Position numbers and translations under genes: made by a program. From NCBI RefSeq assembly GCF_040807025.1, contig NC_090964.1:10130214-10194213 (forward strand): a stretch of DNA of 64,000 nt, written 5' to 3'. Source of the DNA: Struthio camelus. Its lineage: Eukaryota > Chordata > Aves > Struthioniformes > Struthionidae. Below the pieces are notes generated by a model. It did no database searches, was not told the DNA's origin, and saw only the letters and a program-made list of their open reading frames with translations. This document shows, in pieces, positions 35,901 to 47,934 of this stretch; position 1 is the stretch's first letter, and every line of letters begins with the position of its first letter.

Positions 35901-37570
35901 GCGGGAGCAGGGAAGGGCGAGACGCTGACATCCCGGCGTCGAGATGAAAGATGAGGCTTGACACCTGCTAAACCCTCTAATCCTCCCCTTATTCATCACA
36001 ATCAGCTCTTTAAAACAGGCTCGGAGCACATAAGCCAGGTGAAAGGGAGAGATTTATGAGCCGGCCAGCCTCCCTGGGAAACCCTGGTGAATGTAACAGG
36101 GAGTAATCCCAGCCTGGCAGTGTGATTAGCCAGATGGGACCGATAGGCTTTTTCCACTTTCTAACTCCCGTGGGCCAAATCCTGCGACCTTTCCTTGCAG
36201 CCAGGCTCCTGCAAGGAGCCACGCGGGGTCAGCAGAGCCGCAGGGCCCAGGGGAGCCGCTCGCAGCGGGAGCGCGACACCGGGGACGGGGCAAACCCACA
36301 GGGAGTTTTTGCAACCACTGGGCACGGCCGGAGCCAGTTCCTATGGAAATAGGTCTGCTGCTCGAGGCAACACTGCTGAGCGGCTCGTGCCTCTCTCTCA
36401 TCTCCTGCTCCTGCTCCACCGGCCTGTTTGCAAGATGGATTTACAAGGTTGGGGTCTCTCTCAGTTTCCTGTGACATAGTGCAGGGAAGGGCCGGAGGCA
36501 TCGCCCAGGACAGCAGTGGATATTCCTTAAATGGCAACATGTCAAAACCAAATTCGCATCTTGCAGACCCTTTGGAACAGGAGCGCAAACCTGACACCAA
36601 GAACAACAGAAACTTCCCATTGCAGAAACGGAGCTTTACATCCGTTGTTTGCTTCTAGTCTGGAGCCGATCATGTTCCCTCCTGCCACTGCTTTTTCCCC
36701 AAAGGCTAAAGGAGCCTCCACTTGGGCCAAACACGGGGAGCTGCTCCCGCCTTCGCCTGCTCAGTGCCTCCGCTGCGGATCCAACGCGGGAGAGCAAACG
36801 GAGCCCCGTGCCAACGGCCCCGACCGGGGCCGCAGTGGCAGGAAGGAGTCTGGCCTCTGGAAACCTCCCCTCTGCCATGAATGCACCAGGCACAGAAAGG
36901 AGAAGAGCAGAGATTTCCCTCTCCTGCAGTGCCGGCCTTGATACGCGGCCCTCGCCGTGCCACGCTGCCGGCACCCCCAGGCGAGCAGCGCTCCGGCCGG
37001 GCGCCGGGCACCGAAAGCTGCTCGGTTGGCGCCCCCGCGCCCCAAAACCCACTCGAGCTCTTTGAAGCATGTCACCCGAGTTGGCCGACTTCAGTTTCAA
37101 GCCAGGCTTCCTCTCCGAGTCAGTCGTTACCGGCCAGGAGCCTCGAGCAGACTCGCTCTTTATGTCCCTTCCCACCTCGGCGGGCTGCTGCGGCCGCCGT
37201 GCACCGCGGCTGCTCCCGCGGCAGCGGGCGCCCGCGCCGGCCTTTCGGCTCTGGGGGTTTGGGGAGCCCTGCGCCAAAGTGGGGCTGGGGTCAGGCACGG
37301 CCAGGTCCCAGGGCCGGCTGTAATGGCCAGGCAAAAGAGCAAAATCGGAATGCCTGGGGGGAAAACAAGCCGTGCTTTTAAGGGTCCGCAGCCCTTTTTC
37401 TGTTCTTTGCAGCCTTGCTTTTTTGGGAAAGCCCGGCTGACAGCACGCGAGCCGGTCGCGCCGGCATCCCCCCTCCTGCCCCAGCTGCTTTTCTCAGCGT
37501 AATCTGAGGTCACCAGCCCTCGCGCCAGGCCAGCAGCCGCTGCCCGCGCACGGGCTGCGTGGAAGCCCCC
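30000..37570. other. Non-coding region, probable COL8A2 upstream intron or 5' flank
   Basis: Mixed G+C sequence without a recognised exon, RNA gene or transposon. AT-rich blocks that look element-like occur at about 30.95-31.03, 35.5-35.55, 35.8-36.02 and 36.04-36.18 kb. Open frames of up to 292 codons (such as 35069-35947 +) have no family resemblance and overlap others in other frames. Confidence 0.4.
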
Positions 37571-37579
37571 CGCCCTACC

Positions 37580-37990
37580 GTCGTAGTTCATATATCGTGG
37601 ATAATTCGCTGTCTACCCAGCCGCGTTCCTGGTGCATTCCTGCAATAAGTACCGCGGATTTGCTGTGCTTTATGAAAAACGCAAAGAATGTTTTAAATGA
37701 AATTAATTCTTATGAACCCAACGTTTCATAAAAGCGCTGCCTGGGTATGGTTTGGCATGGGCCTGCTCTTATACGCTGTATTGGCCTTCCCCTGGGGAAA
37801 GGAAAATACCGGGCTCGGTATAAAATAATTACAAACTCATTGTATAGCTCTGCTTATAACTACTTGGAGGATCTCTGGGGTCTCATCCTAGTTCTTAGTT
37901 TATGTTCGGCAATAACGTCGCACATGGTCTTTAAAAAAACAACTATGAGAGAACAGCTAATGGAAAAAAGCATTCGTGGAAGCGCCAAGC
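37580..37990. promoter_or_regulatory. AT-rich element with TEAD-type site
   Basis: A 400-base AT-rich block abutting GC-rich sequence. It contains GGTGCATTCCTGCAATAAG (M-CAT/TEAD core CATTCC at 37635-37640), GAAATTAATTCTTATG (homeodomain-like) and further AT-rich motifs. It resembles a conserved enhancer. Target and activity are inferred only. Confidence 0.3.
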
Positions 37991-39417
37991 GACATTTCGA
38001 TGCGCGCCCGGAGCAAAGGAGCGGCGCTGGGCACCTGAGCGCCGAGGCTTTAAATCTTGCCCTAAGGCTGTGCCACGTGAGTGGCCGTTTGTCTCCCAGC
38101 CAGCCGGCTCCGGCGTTTGGCACAGACAAGGGCAGGTTGCAGCGCAGACTTTCCCGTGAAGCCGGTGGGAAGGAATGAGCAGAGATTATGGGACCAGGCA
38201 CTGAAATCGTGGCGCTAAATGCTGCCCCCCCCGACACCTTTGCAAGAGAAATAAGACAAAAAAGACCCAACTGCTTCCTTCTCGTGCAGACGGGGGAACT
38301 GATGCCAAGCTGCCTGGTTCTTCCTTTCATCTGTACTTTAAAAAGCAGCTAAATTAACACCACAAAACCGCCCAAGCCCTGTTCTGCCGTCCGGCCTTCC
38401 CCCGCGCCGCTGGATGCTCGCTACCTCGGCACACGCTCGTGGCCGCAGCAGCACCCAGCTGCCCTGACCTTATTATTTCTGTAATGCACAGGAGGAGTTT
38501 GGTCTGTTCACGAATCGTCCGCGAGCCGGCAGCCAAGGCTCTCGCGATGCGGCGCGGGGAGCCGTTTAGGCACGCCGGTGGTGGTGGGCAGCCACCGGCG
38601 CCTCTTGCAGAGTTTTGTGGTTGGGTCTCAACGCCCCGGCCGGCCAAGGGAGGCGGGTTAAGGTTTCCAGCCCTCCTGGCCGCAGAGGCTGGTTATCGGT
38701 GTGACCCCTCGGGGCCCGAAGGCGCTGAAGTTAAAGGCAAAGACAAAGGTATCGCTGCTGTAATCCAAACCCGTCGTCTTCGGGGATCTGACTGGCAACT
38801 GTGGAGCGCCAGAGCCTGGCACTATCAGGGAACATGAAGCAAGAGCAACAGAAGGCTTGTTTCCTCTCGCTGCCTGGACGGCTTGCATAACTCCGAGACA
38901 GCTGAAATTACCTTTCTAAAGTCACTGGCGACGCATGTTTATGGCTGAAAATATGCTCATCTGACAAACCCCCCTGGGCAGCAGGAGCTCCCAGAGCAGG
39001 TCCTCAGAGCAGGGCTCGGAGGAGCCGGGCGCCCTGCACCGCCGCTCTGGCCCTGGACCCGCCACGGGACACCCAGCTGGTGTCGGCTGCTCCAAAGTTT
39101 GCAGGATGCACAAGCGAAGAGCGGCAAATGTTGATTTTAAAGCTACTTGGACGGCAAAGGGAATTTTACAGCCCCCCCGCCCCATGCCAGGCGCCTCCCG
39201 TGGTATTGTCAGCGCTTCCCGGAAAACCCACCCGTGTTGTCCTGACATTAAATATTCTCTTTGCAGCGCTGCCTATCTATCTATCTCCTCCGTTTCCTCT
39301 GCACAACCGGAATACCCTGATGCACGCACTGGATTCACACTCTCTCACCCCTAGGAGCCGCGTCTGGAGCAAAGCCAAAATCTCCAAAGGAAAAATGCAG
39401 TCGGCGCTTCCAAGTTC

Positions 39418-39432
39418 TGTGGTGAAACCACA
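39418..39432. promoter_or_regulatory. Palindromic RUNX-type pair
   Basis: TGTGGTGAAACCACA is a perfect inverted repeat of the RUNX core TGTGGT with a three-base spacer. It lies in an AT-richer block (39360-39550) inside otherwise GC-rich non-coding DNA. Confidence 0.4.
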
Positions 39433-40299
39433 TGATTTTGATGGGAAGCCATAAATCACTCCCAGGCTCTCTCAGCCTCCGGTAACTTCTTAAAACAAAC
39501 CTGGGCTGAACTGCAGAGCTTGTAATGAAATCTGAAAGCAGGTGAATTGGCCGCAAGCGCTTCAGGCGGAGCTGGCCCCGCTCCTCGCCGGGCTGGCCCA
39601 GCTCAGCCCCGGCGCCGGGGGCTGCCAGACGCGAGCGTGGCAGCTACGCCAGGCGGTCCGGCCGCGGGGTCTTAGGTTTCGGTGCGAAACAAAGGGAAGG
39701 CTCTTGTTCGACTAATGCGCCTCCAAAGAAAAGCCGTGTCCTTGTTTGCTCCCGCCGCTGCATTGTCTGCGGATAAAGACGGGGGATAGATCTCAGCTCG
39801 ATACCAGCAATATCATCTCATTCCTCTGGACGGGGCTCTTTATCAGACCCTTCTTTAGAACTTAGATCCCTGGGAACTTGGAAGGCAGCAGCGAAATAAA
39901 ACCCCCCGGAGGAACAATACAGCAGGCTCTGAGCGACGGCCGGAGCGACCTGCCGGGGGGACAGAGAGCGCCGCCAGGTCCCAGAGCTCGGGGGTTTCGG
40001 GGCCGCTTGGACTTCGAGCAGCTTTGCAGAGCTCTGTTGGCTTTAAGACATCCCTGTGGGCCAATGCTGCCCTGGGGCGGGCAGGACCCCAGGCAGACCC
40101 CCCAAGAAGGGACCCCTGGGCTGCGAGCGCTGTACTTTTGTGCAAGAAATGAGGCCTCAGTTGGTAGTTCTTCGCTGCATAATATCCAAGTTTGGGAAGA
40201 CTTCCTCTGCGCCTCTCTGTCTCCCCCCTGCTCCATGCACAGAGCAGCAGGTGGAAATCCGGGTAATTTTCTTCCTCCCTGGTAGCTTCTTGCCAAACG

Positions 40300-42420
40300 C
40301 TGACCCGGACGGAGGGAGCCGGGAGGGACCCTGAGGACAGAGCCCTCCCGACGGGGCGGCCGGGCAGGGCCGGGCCCCAGCGGAGGACGCCGGGGATCTG
40401 CAGCTTTGCTCCGTGACCTGGGACGACAGCGGGGCTGGAGGCGCCCTCCGGCCTGGACAGCTTGAGGGCACGCAAGAGCCCCTCACGCAGCCCCCCCTTT
40501 GCCTTCCCTTTTCCTCCCGCCCTGCTTTCCCGGGCACGGCTCGGGCCAGCCTGCGGGGAGAACCCAGGGGATGGGCACGCCGGGGGACCCTGCGGCCGGG
40601 GCGCTCCAGGGCCCGGCACCCCGTCCGCAGCGGCCCCCCGCTCTGCCCGGGGACCGCGCGCAGATGTTGGCCCGCCGCGCTGAAACCCGGCCAGCCAAAA
40701 CGGCCCCGCTCAGCCGGGGTCCGCGCCTCCCTTTGAAGCCCGCGGGCGGCGGGCGGCCCCGGCCGAGCGGCTGCGCGCCGGCGGGACGTGACTCGGGGAC
40801 GACCGCGGAGAGGAAAAGCGGCTCGTTACGTCCGTGCCGGCGGCGGGGCCCCGGGGACGGCAGCACCCCGCCAGGGCAGCGGCGCCCGGGGCCGGGCGAG
40901 CCGGTGCACGGCAGCAGCCCCGGCCCTTGCAGGCGCTTTGCGGCTCCTCTCCGGAAGGGAAAAAGGTCGGGGAGGGAGAAATTTGGGGAAGACAAAATGA
41001 AATCCGGTGCCTTTATATCCCTCCCCCCCCACCCCCCCGCGCCGACCCGCGGGGTTTTGCTGCCACAGACGTTCGCCTCGGCACGGAGTGGAAACGCCGC
41101 CGCGTCCCGTCCCGAGCGAGCGGCGGAGGCGCTGAAATCCGAGCGGGTGACGGGGGGGCGGCGGGGCGAGGAAGGGGCCGGAGCAGCCCCCTCGCCCTTG
41201 CCACCAGGGTTAATGCGTTTTGCAGGCGGCGCGCCGCAGCACGCGGTAAAGCCGACGTTCCCCCCGCGGCGCTGCCGGGCGGACGCCCGGGGACGCCCGT
41301 CCCGCGCTCTCCTCCCAGACCCCAAAAACGAGGCAGAGCGCGAAAACCAAGCGTTTTGGCCTCTGCGTTCATAGCAAAAGCCTATGGACACCGATGAAAG
41401 GCAGCCAGCGCCCGGATGCGCCCCCAAAGCCCCGTCCCCGGGACGGAGCAGCCCCGGGAGCAGCTCCCTGCTCGTCTCCCTCCTGCCTCCTGCCCCCGGC
41501 CCCGGCCAGGCAGAGCCGCGAGCGCCTCCTCGCTCCGCCAACGGCCCCGGCGGCAAAGGCATTTCTCGCCAGTTAAATCAACACAGCCGGGGCGGAGCGG
41601 GCAGCCGCGGCGGTGCCCGGGCTGTTCCTCGAGCCCCCCAGAGCCGGGCAGGCTCGGCCACCGCGCCGTCCCCCTCCCCGTCCCCGTCCGGCGCAGGCAC
41701 GCGGGCGCACGTGCCGGCCCGGCGACGGGGTGCAAAGGGACGCGGTGCAAACGTCCGCTCGTGATTCTGGTGGCAGCGCTGGTAGCCTCGGCTGCGCTTC
41801 CACCCGGAGCTCGACATCGGCGGCAGCGTCCGACCGAGCCGCCGCTGCACCTCCGCTCCCGGCTCCCCCAGCGCCGCCGGCCCGGGCAGCGCTCGCCCGG
41901 CTTGGGAGCGGAGGAGAAACGGCGGTCGTGGCTCCTTTGAGAGGGTATCGAAAGGGGAAACCGAGCAGCCGGCGTAGAGGGAGCGGCGCTGAGCCCCTGC
42001 CAAGAGCCACGGACAGAAACACCCTTGATTTCGCCAAGGTGTGAATAACTTCTGACACTTCTAGGGCTTCCTGCCTTAGAAATCCCACAGCGGCCCCATT
42101 CACACCCCGCAGCCCCGCGCTTCCTGCGAGCGGAATATATGAATCACTGCATAGACTTTAAACGCGCCGCCGGAGCGCGACGGCGAGCCGAGCGCCGTGC
42201 CTCTGAAACAAACCCGTCGCGAGCGCCCGGCCCGGGCGGCGGCGACAGCCCCGGCCGCCCGCCGCCATCTCCCACCGCCCCGCCGGGCCTTTCCCAAAAC
42301 CCGGACGAGCTCCTGGCAGCTCCCAGGTTCAAAGCTCCCTGTGCCGTTAAAGGTTGGCCTCGGCGCGCCTGCCCCGGCCCCTTTGGGCAGACCCTGCTTT
42401 TCGGGCTGGCATATGAGAAA
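40300..42420. promoter_or_regulatory. CpG island
   Basis: About 2 kb of dense CpG with multiple G/C runs (potential G-quadruplexes near 41020-41040 and 41150-41170). The longest overlapping open frames of the region (up to 359 codons) are here and result from lack of A/T-rich stop codons. No family resemblance is seen. Confidence 0.45.
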
Positions 42421-43249
42421 GAGGAGAATTGCTTTATTTTCATTCCTTTGCCCAAACGGGTGAGAAAAACCCAGCGCCCCGTTGCGTGACAGCGCGGTGC
42501 TACCGAGCGAAGGGACCTGTTGTGCTGAGGTTCGTTTTTGCAAGGCGGGCTGACTAAATGGAAACGGATGGTTCTTCCTGTAAGAATCTCTCCGGTTTTG
42601 TAGCAGTTTTGGTTTTGCTTCTTCTTCTGCCCCCGAGCATAGAGGGTGAGGAGGAAAAATGTGATTAGACGCCTGGTCCGCAGCCGAGCTGCGGTTCGAG
42701 CTGCGCTGTTTCCCCTGGCGTCTTTGGCTTAGCTTCGTGCACGCGTTTGCTTTTGCAGCCCCAGCAACGTGAGGAAAGCTAAGGAGCGGCTGACGGGGGG
42801 CCGGGACGTGCCGAGCAAGCCCACGTTTCATTGCAGCCCAGGACGCTCGCGTTCCCACCCAGTTTTCAGAGGAAAACGGAGGGGCTGGGAGCCGCGCGGC
42901 GGGGCGCGCGGCCGCGCTGCCAGCGCCGCGTCCCGACTCCGTAGGATCCTGCCTCTGGAAAGAACAGCTTTGTTTCCCAGTGTCCCTCGCAGACAGATCA
43001 AAACTGCATTTTTACAGAAGCAATAAAAATCCCAGGAATTCGCCGGCCTTATGATTTATTAAACATGTTCCTTATAGCAAAGCTGCCCATAGATGAGAAA
43101 TATCTCCGGTAGGTTATTGCTTAGCCTGGGGCTAACGTACAGGGGGGATCTTTCGTGGCTTATCGGGAATGTTCAAAGCCGAGGAACTTGGTGGATCAGG
43201 AGCCAATTAACAGCGAGGCTCTTAAAGAAACAAATAAAATCGGCACCTT

Positions 43250-44680
43250 GTATTTCCCGAGGTGTTTGTGGACGGAGCCGGGGCGACCTGCCCCGCTCCC
43301 GGCGGGCACCGGCGAGGCGGCTCCGCGCGGACGTTCGCAGTCGCGGGAGCGCACAGCCTGCCGGCGCGCCGGGCTCCCGGCCGCGCTCCCACCAGCTTTC
43401 CCCAAAACATTCCTGTGCTCACCAGCGTATTTTGCAACAGCAGCAAGAAAGGTTCGAACGTGCGGAGTCGGCCAGCGGCTGAGTCCGGTTTGGTTCTTAT
43501 TAAGACAGTCTGAGCATCGCAAGCCCTTTGGATACGATTCGTTAGAGAAGGCACGCAATTAAAGTGGGTCAGGGGAAAGGAAGGGATGACAAAAGGGAAA
43601 AAGAAATAAAGAAAAGCACGCAGACGAAGATCTCGCCTGGAAAGAGAAGTTTGGAAGAGTCTTTGCAGTATTCCTCTCTGCATGGGGAAAAGTCATCAGA
43701 ATTATAGGGTCTTGTGACTGAGAAATTAAAGAGATTTTCTCCCGTCTGAGTCGAACGCAACATGTGAGAGGCGGCCAGGTGAAGGGGAGAGAAAAGGAGC
43801 TGGGGAACAGCTCGAGAGAGAGAAATAAAGCCCTTACCTTGGCTGAAACCCTCCTCAGGCTTGCATGGGGAGGTGGGGAGGGAGCTCGCTGGATCGGCTG
43901 AGGAAGGAGCAAAGTGACTTGCGTGCGCGGGCAGAAGAGGCGGCGGCTCCGTGGGAGCGCGCAGGCGGCGGCTCGGGCTGCGGCGGCCGCGCCGGGCGCT
44001 ACCTTGGGGGGGCGGGGGGAGCGCGAGAGGCGGAGGGAGGAAGAGCGCGGAGCGGGGCCGGCGGCCAGCGCCAGGGCGGGAGGAAGGCTCGCGCCCCTCC
44101 GACGGGCGCGCTCCGGCTCCAGCCTGCTGCAAGTTCTTCCTTTTCTTTCTCGCTTTTTTTTTTTTTTCCCTTCAATTTTTTTTTTTTTTTGAGTGGGTTC
44201 CAGCCCCGGATTGTTTCTCCGTTTCGCAGGCGCAGGAGGGAGACTGCGCACAAAATAAATAAGTGCGGCCCCCCCCTCCCCACCCCGGCAAGCCGGCGGG
44301 ACGGGAGCGGGGCCGCGGGCCGTCGAGGGCTGCCCCACGCCTGCCCCTCGCCCAGCCGCGGGGGCCGTGGGAAGCCCCCTTCCCAGGGGCGTCGGGGTGG
44401 GAAAAGAGCCCCCCCCCCCGTCCTCCGCGAAGCGCCCCGGGGGGAGCAGGGAGGTGTTTGCCCCCGTTGGGCTGTGGGGAAGCAGTTCCCCCCCATCACC
44501 ACCCCAAATACCCGGCAGCTCCGGCCGCCGGAGCAGCTGCGGGCCCGGGAGGAGAGCGTGACCCCGGCGCAGCCCCGGTGCGCCGGAGCCGGCAGATTAG
44601 GGTAGCCCGGGCAACGGGCACGGAGAAAGCCCGCCCGGATCGAGGCCGTCCGGGGTGCACAAGGCTGTTTGTTTTCCGCA
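43250..44680. promoter_or_regulatory. CpG island with minus-strand splice donor
   Basis: CpG-rich sequence with oligo-T tracts at 44153-44169 and 44177-44190. On its lower edge the minus strand reads TCAGCCAAG|GTAAGGGC, a near-consensus donor. Upstream of it on that strand are 300 bases of GC-rich sequence typical of a first exon and promoter. Confidence 0.4.
43838..44150 (-). other. COL8A2: Candidate distal non-coding first exon of COL8A2
   Basis: Exon end at 43838 with AAG|GTAAGGG, the best-scoring donor by eye among the CpG islands upstream of the first coding exon. The intron to the acceptor at 16609 would be about 27 kb. The exon start and whether the transcript belongs to COL8A2 are unproven; the right boundary given is only the end of the GC-rich part before the oligo-T tract. 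Confidence 0.3.
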
Positions 44681-44810
44681 TTAAGCGCCCGAGCGAGGGG
44701 GAGCGTCAGACGGCTAATCCCTCCTCAATGCCTTCCCTCGGGGAGCGCCGTCGCGGGGCCGGACCCTGCTCCCAGGAATGCTGATGGGCCTCTGCCTCCG
44801 TGCCGGCAGC

Positions 44811-45690
44811 CAGGCGCAGGGATGCCAGACACAGGGTTGACGGGTGCAGGGATGCTGGGTGCAGGGATGCTGGGTGCAGGGATGCCGAGTGCAGGGATGC
44901 CGGGTGCAGGGATGCTGGGTGCAGGGATGCCGGGTGCAGGGATGCTGAGTGCAGGGATGCCGGGTGCAGGGATGCCGGGTGCAGGGATGCTGAGTGCAGG
45001 GATGCCGGGTGCAGGGATGCTGAGTGCAGGGATGCCGGGTGCAGGGATGCCGGGTGCAGGGATGCCGGGTGCAGGGATGCTGAGTGCAGGGATGCCAGGT
45101 GCAGGGATGCTGAGTGCAGGGATGCTGAGTGCAGGGATGCCAGGTGCAGGGATGCTGAGTGCAGGGATGCCAGGTGCAGGGATGCTGGGTGCAGGGATGC
45201 TGGGTGCAGGGATGCTGAGTGCAGGGATGCCGAGTGCAGGGATGCTGAGTGCAGGGATGCCAGGTGCAGGGATGCTGGGTGCAGGGATGCTGGGTGCAGG
45301 GATGCTGAGTGCAGGGATGCTGAGTGCAAGGATGCTGGGTGCAGGGATGCTGGGTGCAGGGATGCTGAGTGCAGGGATGCTGAGTGCAGGGATGCCGGGT
45401 GCAGGGATGCTGGGTGCAGGGATGCCGGGTGCAGGGATGCCGGGTGCAGGGATGCTGGGTGCAGGGATGCTGAGTGCAGGGATGCTGGGTGCAGGGATGC
45501 TGGGTGCAGGGATGCCGGGCGCAGGGATGCTGAGTGCAGGGATGCCGGGTGCAGGGATGCTGAGTGCAGGGATGCCGGTTGCAGGGATGCTGAGTGCAGG
45601 GATGCTGAGTGCAGGGATGCTGAGTGCAGGGATGCCGGGTGCAGGGATGCCGGGTGCAGGGATGCCGGGCACAGGGATGCTGGTTGCCCC
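44811..45690 (+). repeat. 15-bp minisatellite, about 57 copies
   Basis: Head-to-tail units of GTGCAGGGATGCTGG, with 15-base register kept across about 860 bases. Variation is almost confined to three positions (GCTGGGT, GCTGAGT, GCCGGGT, GCCAGGT), largely C/T and G/A changes compatible with CpG decay. The first unit or two (44811-44850) and the last (45660-45690) are degenerate. Since the period is divisible by three, several frames on both strands stay open (378-695 codons). They encode only five-residue repeats such as GMLGA, RDAGC, IPAPS and LHPAS and are not genes. Confidence 0.97.
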
Positions 45691-45999
45691 AATCGAGGCT
45701 GGAGGAGGCTGGGGCACCAGCGATGTCTGCTGGAGCAGGCGCCTGCGGAGACCCTGGGGAGGGTCAGCCCATCCCACCGGCCGGGTATCTCCGAGGGGCT
45801 GCCGGCGTTGCACAAGCTGGAGCCACTGCCCTGGCAGAGCAAGGTGGGCTGGATTCGATGCAGAAATAATTATCTGAAATGGAGCGTTTGCAGTGAAGGG
45901 ACGAGGAGGCACAGAGCTGCCTCTGCCCTTGGCATGCGGGGGGGATGCTCGTCCCCACAGCCCCTTCCCTGGGCTGCTCTGGGGGACCTCAGGGCTCGC

Positions 46000-47500
46000 A
46001 CGGATAGTCCCGAAAATCCCTCTGTGCCACGAGCAGGGCAGGGCGGGGGGTCGGCCCCAGGGAGTAGCGGAGAGCAGCCCCGAGGCAGCACCGCTGCAGC
46101 AGCCGCGTGCACGAGCGCGGCCGCGCCGGGTCCCGCCGTGCTGCTGCCGCCGCTGCCGCCGCTGCCACCAGCACCCTTGGCGCTAGCGCCCGGGACACGG
46201 CACCACGTGCTCCGCGGGCAGCGGCCGCGCGGGGCAGCCGGGAGCACCCCGTCCAAAACACCCTGCCCGGCCGCCTCTGCCACTGCGCCGAGGGAGAGCA
46301 AGAAGGGAAGGAAGAGAAATAATTCAATTGTGGGCCAAAGAAAGCATTCGCTTCGTTTCGTGGGTCACGGACGTAATCAAATCAGCGCCGCGCACCGGGA
46401 TGTCGTTTCCGTGTGGCTGCACGGCGGGCGGTTGTGCCCTGGGAACAAGCCCTTCGCGCTCGAGAGGAAAAGCCGGTGCGGGCGCGGGAGGGGGACAGGG
46501 ATGTGCCGTGCTGGCCCCGCGCACGGCGACGCGCCGGCGTTGTGTGGTTGCAGGATCTGCACGCCAGCGCCTGCGGTTGGAGACCCCGGAAAAGCAGAGC
46601 CCGGGGCAGCAGGTGCCGGGACACCCTGCGGCCTCTCCGCCGCCCCCGCGCGCGGTCCCCGGCACGGCCCGTTCCCCAAGGGAGCACCTGCCCCCGGCCC
46701 CGCGCCGGGCTCGCCCCGCAGCCGGAGCCGGAGCTGGAGCCGGGGCCGGGGCTGGAGGCGGCAGCAGCAGCAGCGGCGGCGGCGGCGGCAGCAGCGGCAG
46801 CGGGCGCCGGCACGGCACGGCGCGGGGCGCGCGGCGGCTCCGTGTGCAGCGCGGTGCCAGATCCCAGCCTTCGGGAACATTCAGTGATGGATTAAATGCA
46901 ATCTGACTACCACTGTGGGAGGTTGGAGAGAATTACTTCATACAAATGCACTGCGGAAAGTATTTAGAGTCGAATTTTCAAAAGCCCCTGAACGATTTAA
47001 GAGCCAAAATCCCATTTTCCAAAGTCACTTAAATGAGCAAGGAAAGATCAGTAAAGCAAACAGGCCGGTCAGCAGCGGCTGGGCAGCAGGCAACCCCGGG
47101 GCGGCCGCGGGGGCAGCGCCGCTCCGGCAGCGAGCCGCGCGCCGCCGTTTGCAGCAGGGCGGCAACGAGCCCCCGCGCCCGGGGCCGGGACGCGCGGCCG
47201 CCGCGTCGCACCGCTGACCCCGGCGGCGGCTCCCGTGGCTGCGACAGGAGCCGCACGGCTCCTTCCCTCGGCCCGCCGGCGCTGCAGCCCCGCTAAAAGC
47301 ATCTCCGGTTCCCGCTCAGCGCCCTCACGAACCCGGGGGCAGCCGGGACCCTGCGAGGCACCGGCCGCAGAGGCGCAACCCCCCCCAAAGAGCAAATCCC
47401 AGAGCAGTTAGCGCGGCAAGCCCGGGCCGGGCTGCTGGAGGCTCCGCATTCCTTGGCGGCTGTAAAGCTCTTTACTGGGATTGCGCCTCGGCGCGAGCCC
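46000..47500. promoter_or_regulatory. CpG island with triplet and hexamer repeats
   Basis: CpG-rich sequence. From 46720 to 46804 it contains degenerate (GGAGCC)n followed by (GCA)n and (GGC)n triplets, and at 46138-46175 CTGCCGCCG repeats. An AT-richer block lies at 46890-47050. No exon is recognised. Confidence 0.45.
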
Positions 47501-47934
47501 GGCCCGGGGTACGCACGGCCGCGGCTCCGGCTCCCGGCTCCTTTGGTGCATGTCATTAAAAAAAAAAAAACACTCTCGGCACATTGACTTTGCTGGAGCT
47601 GAAAAGAAGCTGGTTTATATGCTTCCCCCGATAGAAAGCATAAAGGGTCTGAGACAGAATTCTTGCTCCAGGATCCTTTACAATTCCTGGAGGACATTTT
47701 TGGGAAGGGAAGGGTTGTATTTATTTTGGCAGCTCACTCCCCTCCTATATACATATGCATGGAAAAACTGCCCTCACCTAAGGTTTCCAAGGCTCCCGTT
47801 TCTGCCGAGAGCCAGCCCAGGTGGGAGCTGGCAGCCTCGAGACCTCCGCTTCTAGGCGGCGCGCGGAGGTAAAGGCAGCAGAGGGGCGCGAGGTGAGATC
47901 GCGCCCCGCAGGGGACAGCGCCGCCGGCCGAGGG

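Noticed and set aside
40483-41562. 359-codon minus-strand frame in a CpG island
   Set aside because: Low-complexity Arg/Pro/Gly/Ala composition, overlapping equally long frames on both strands; explained by G+C content.
44669-46887. Very long open frames (402, 378, 395 and 695 codons) as a repetitive protein gene
   Set aside because: They are the 15-bp minisatellite read in several frames on both strands. The period is divisible by three, so absence of stops is automatic; there is no signal peptide, splice or codon-bias support.
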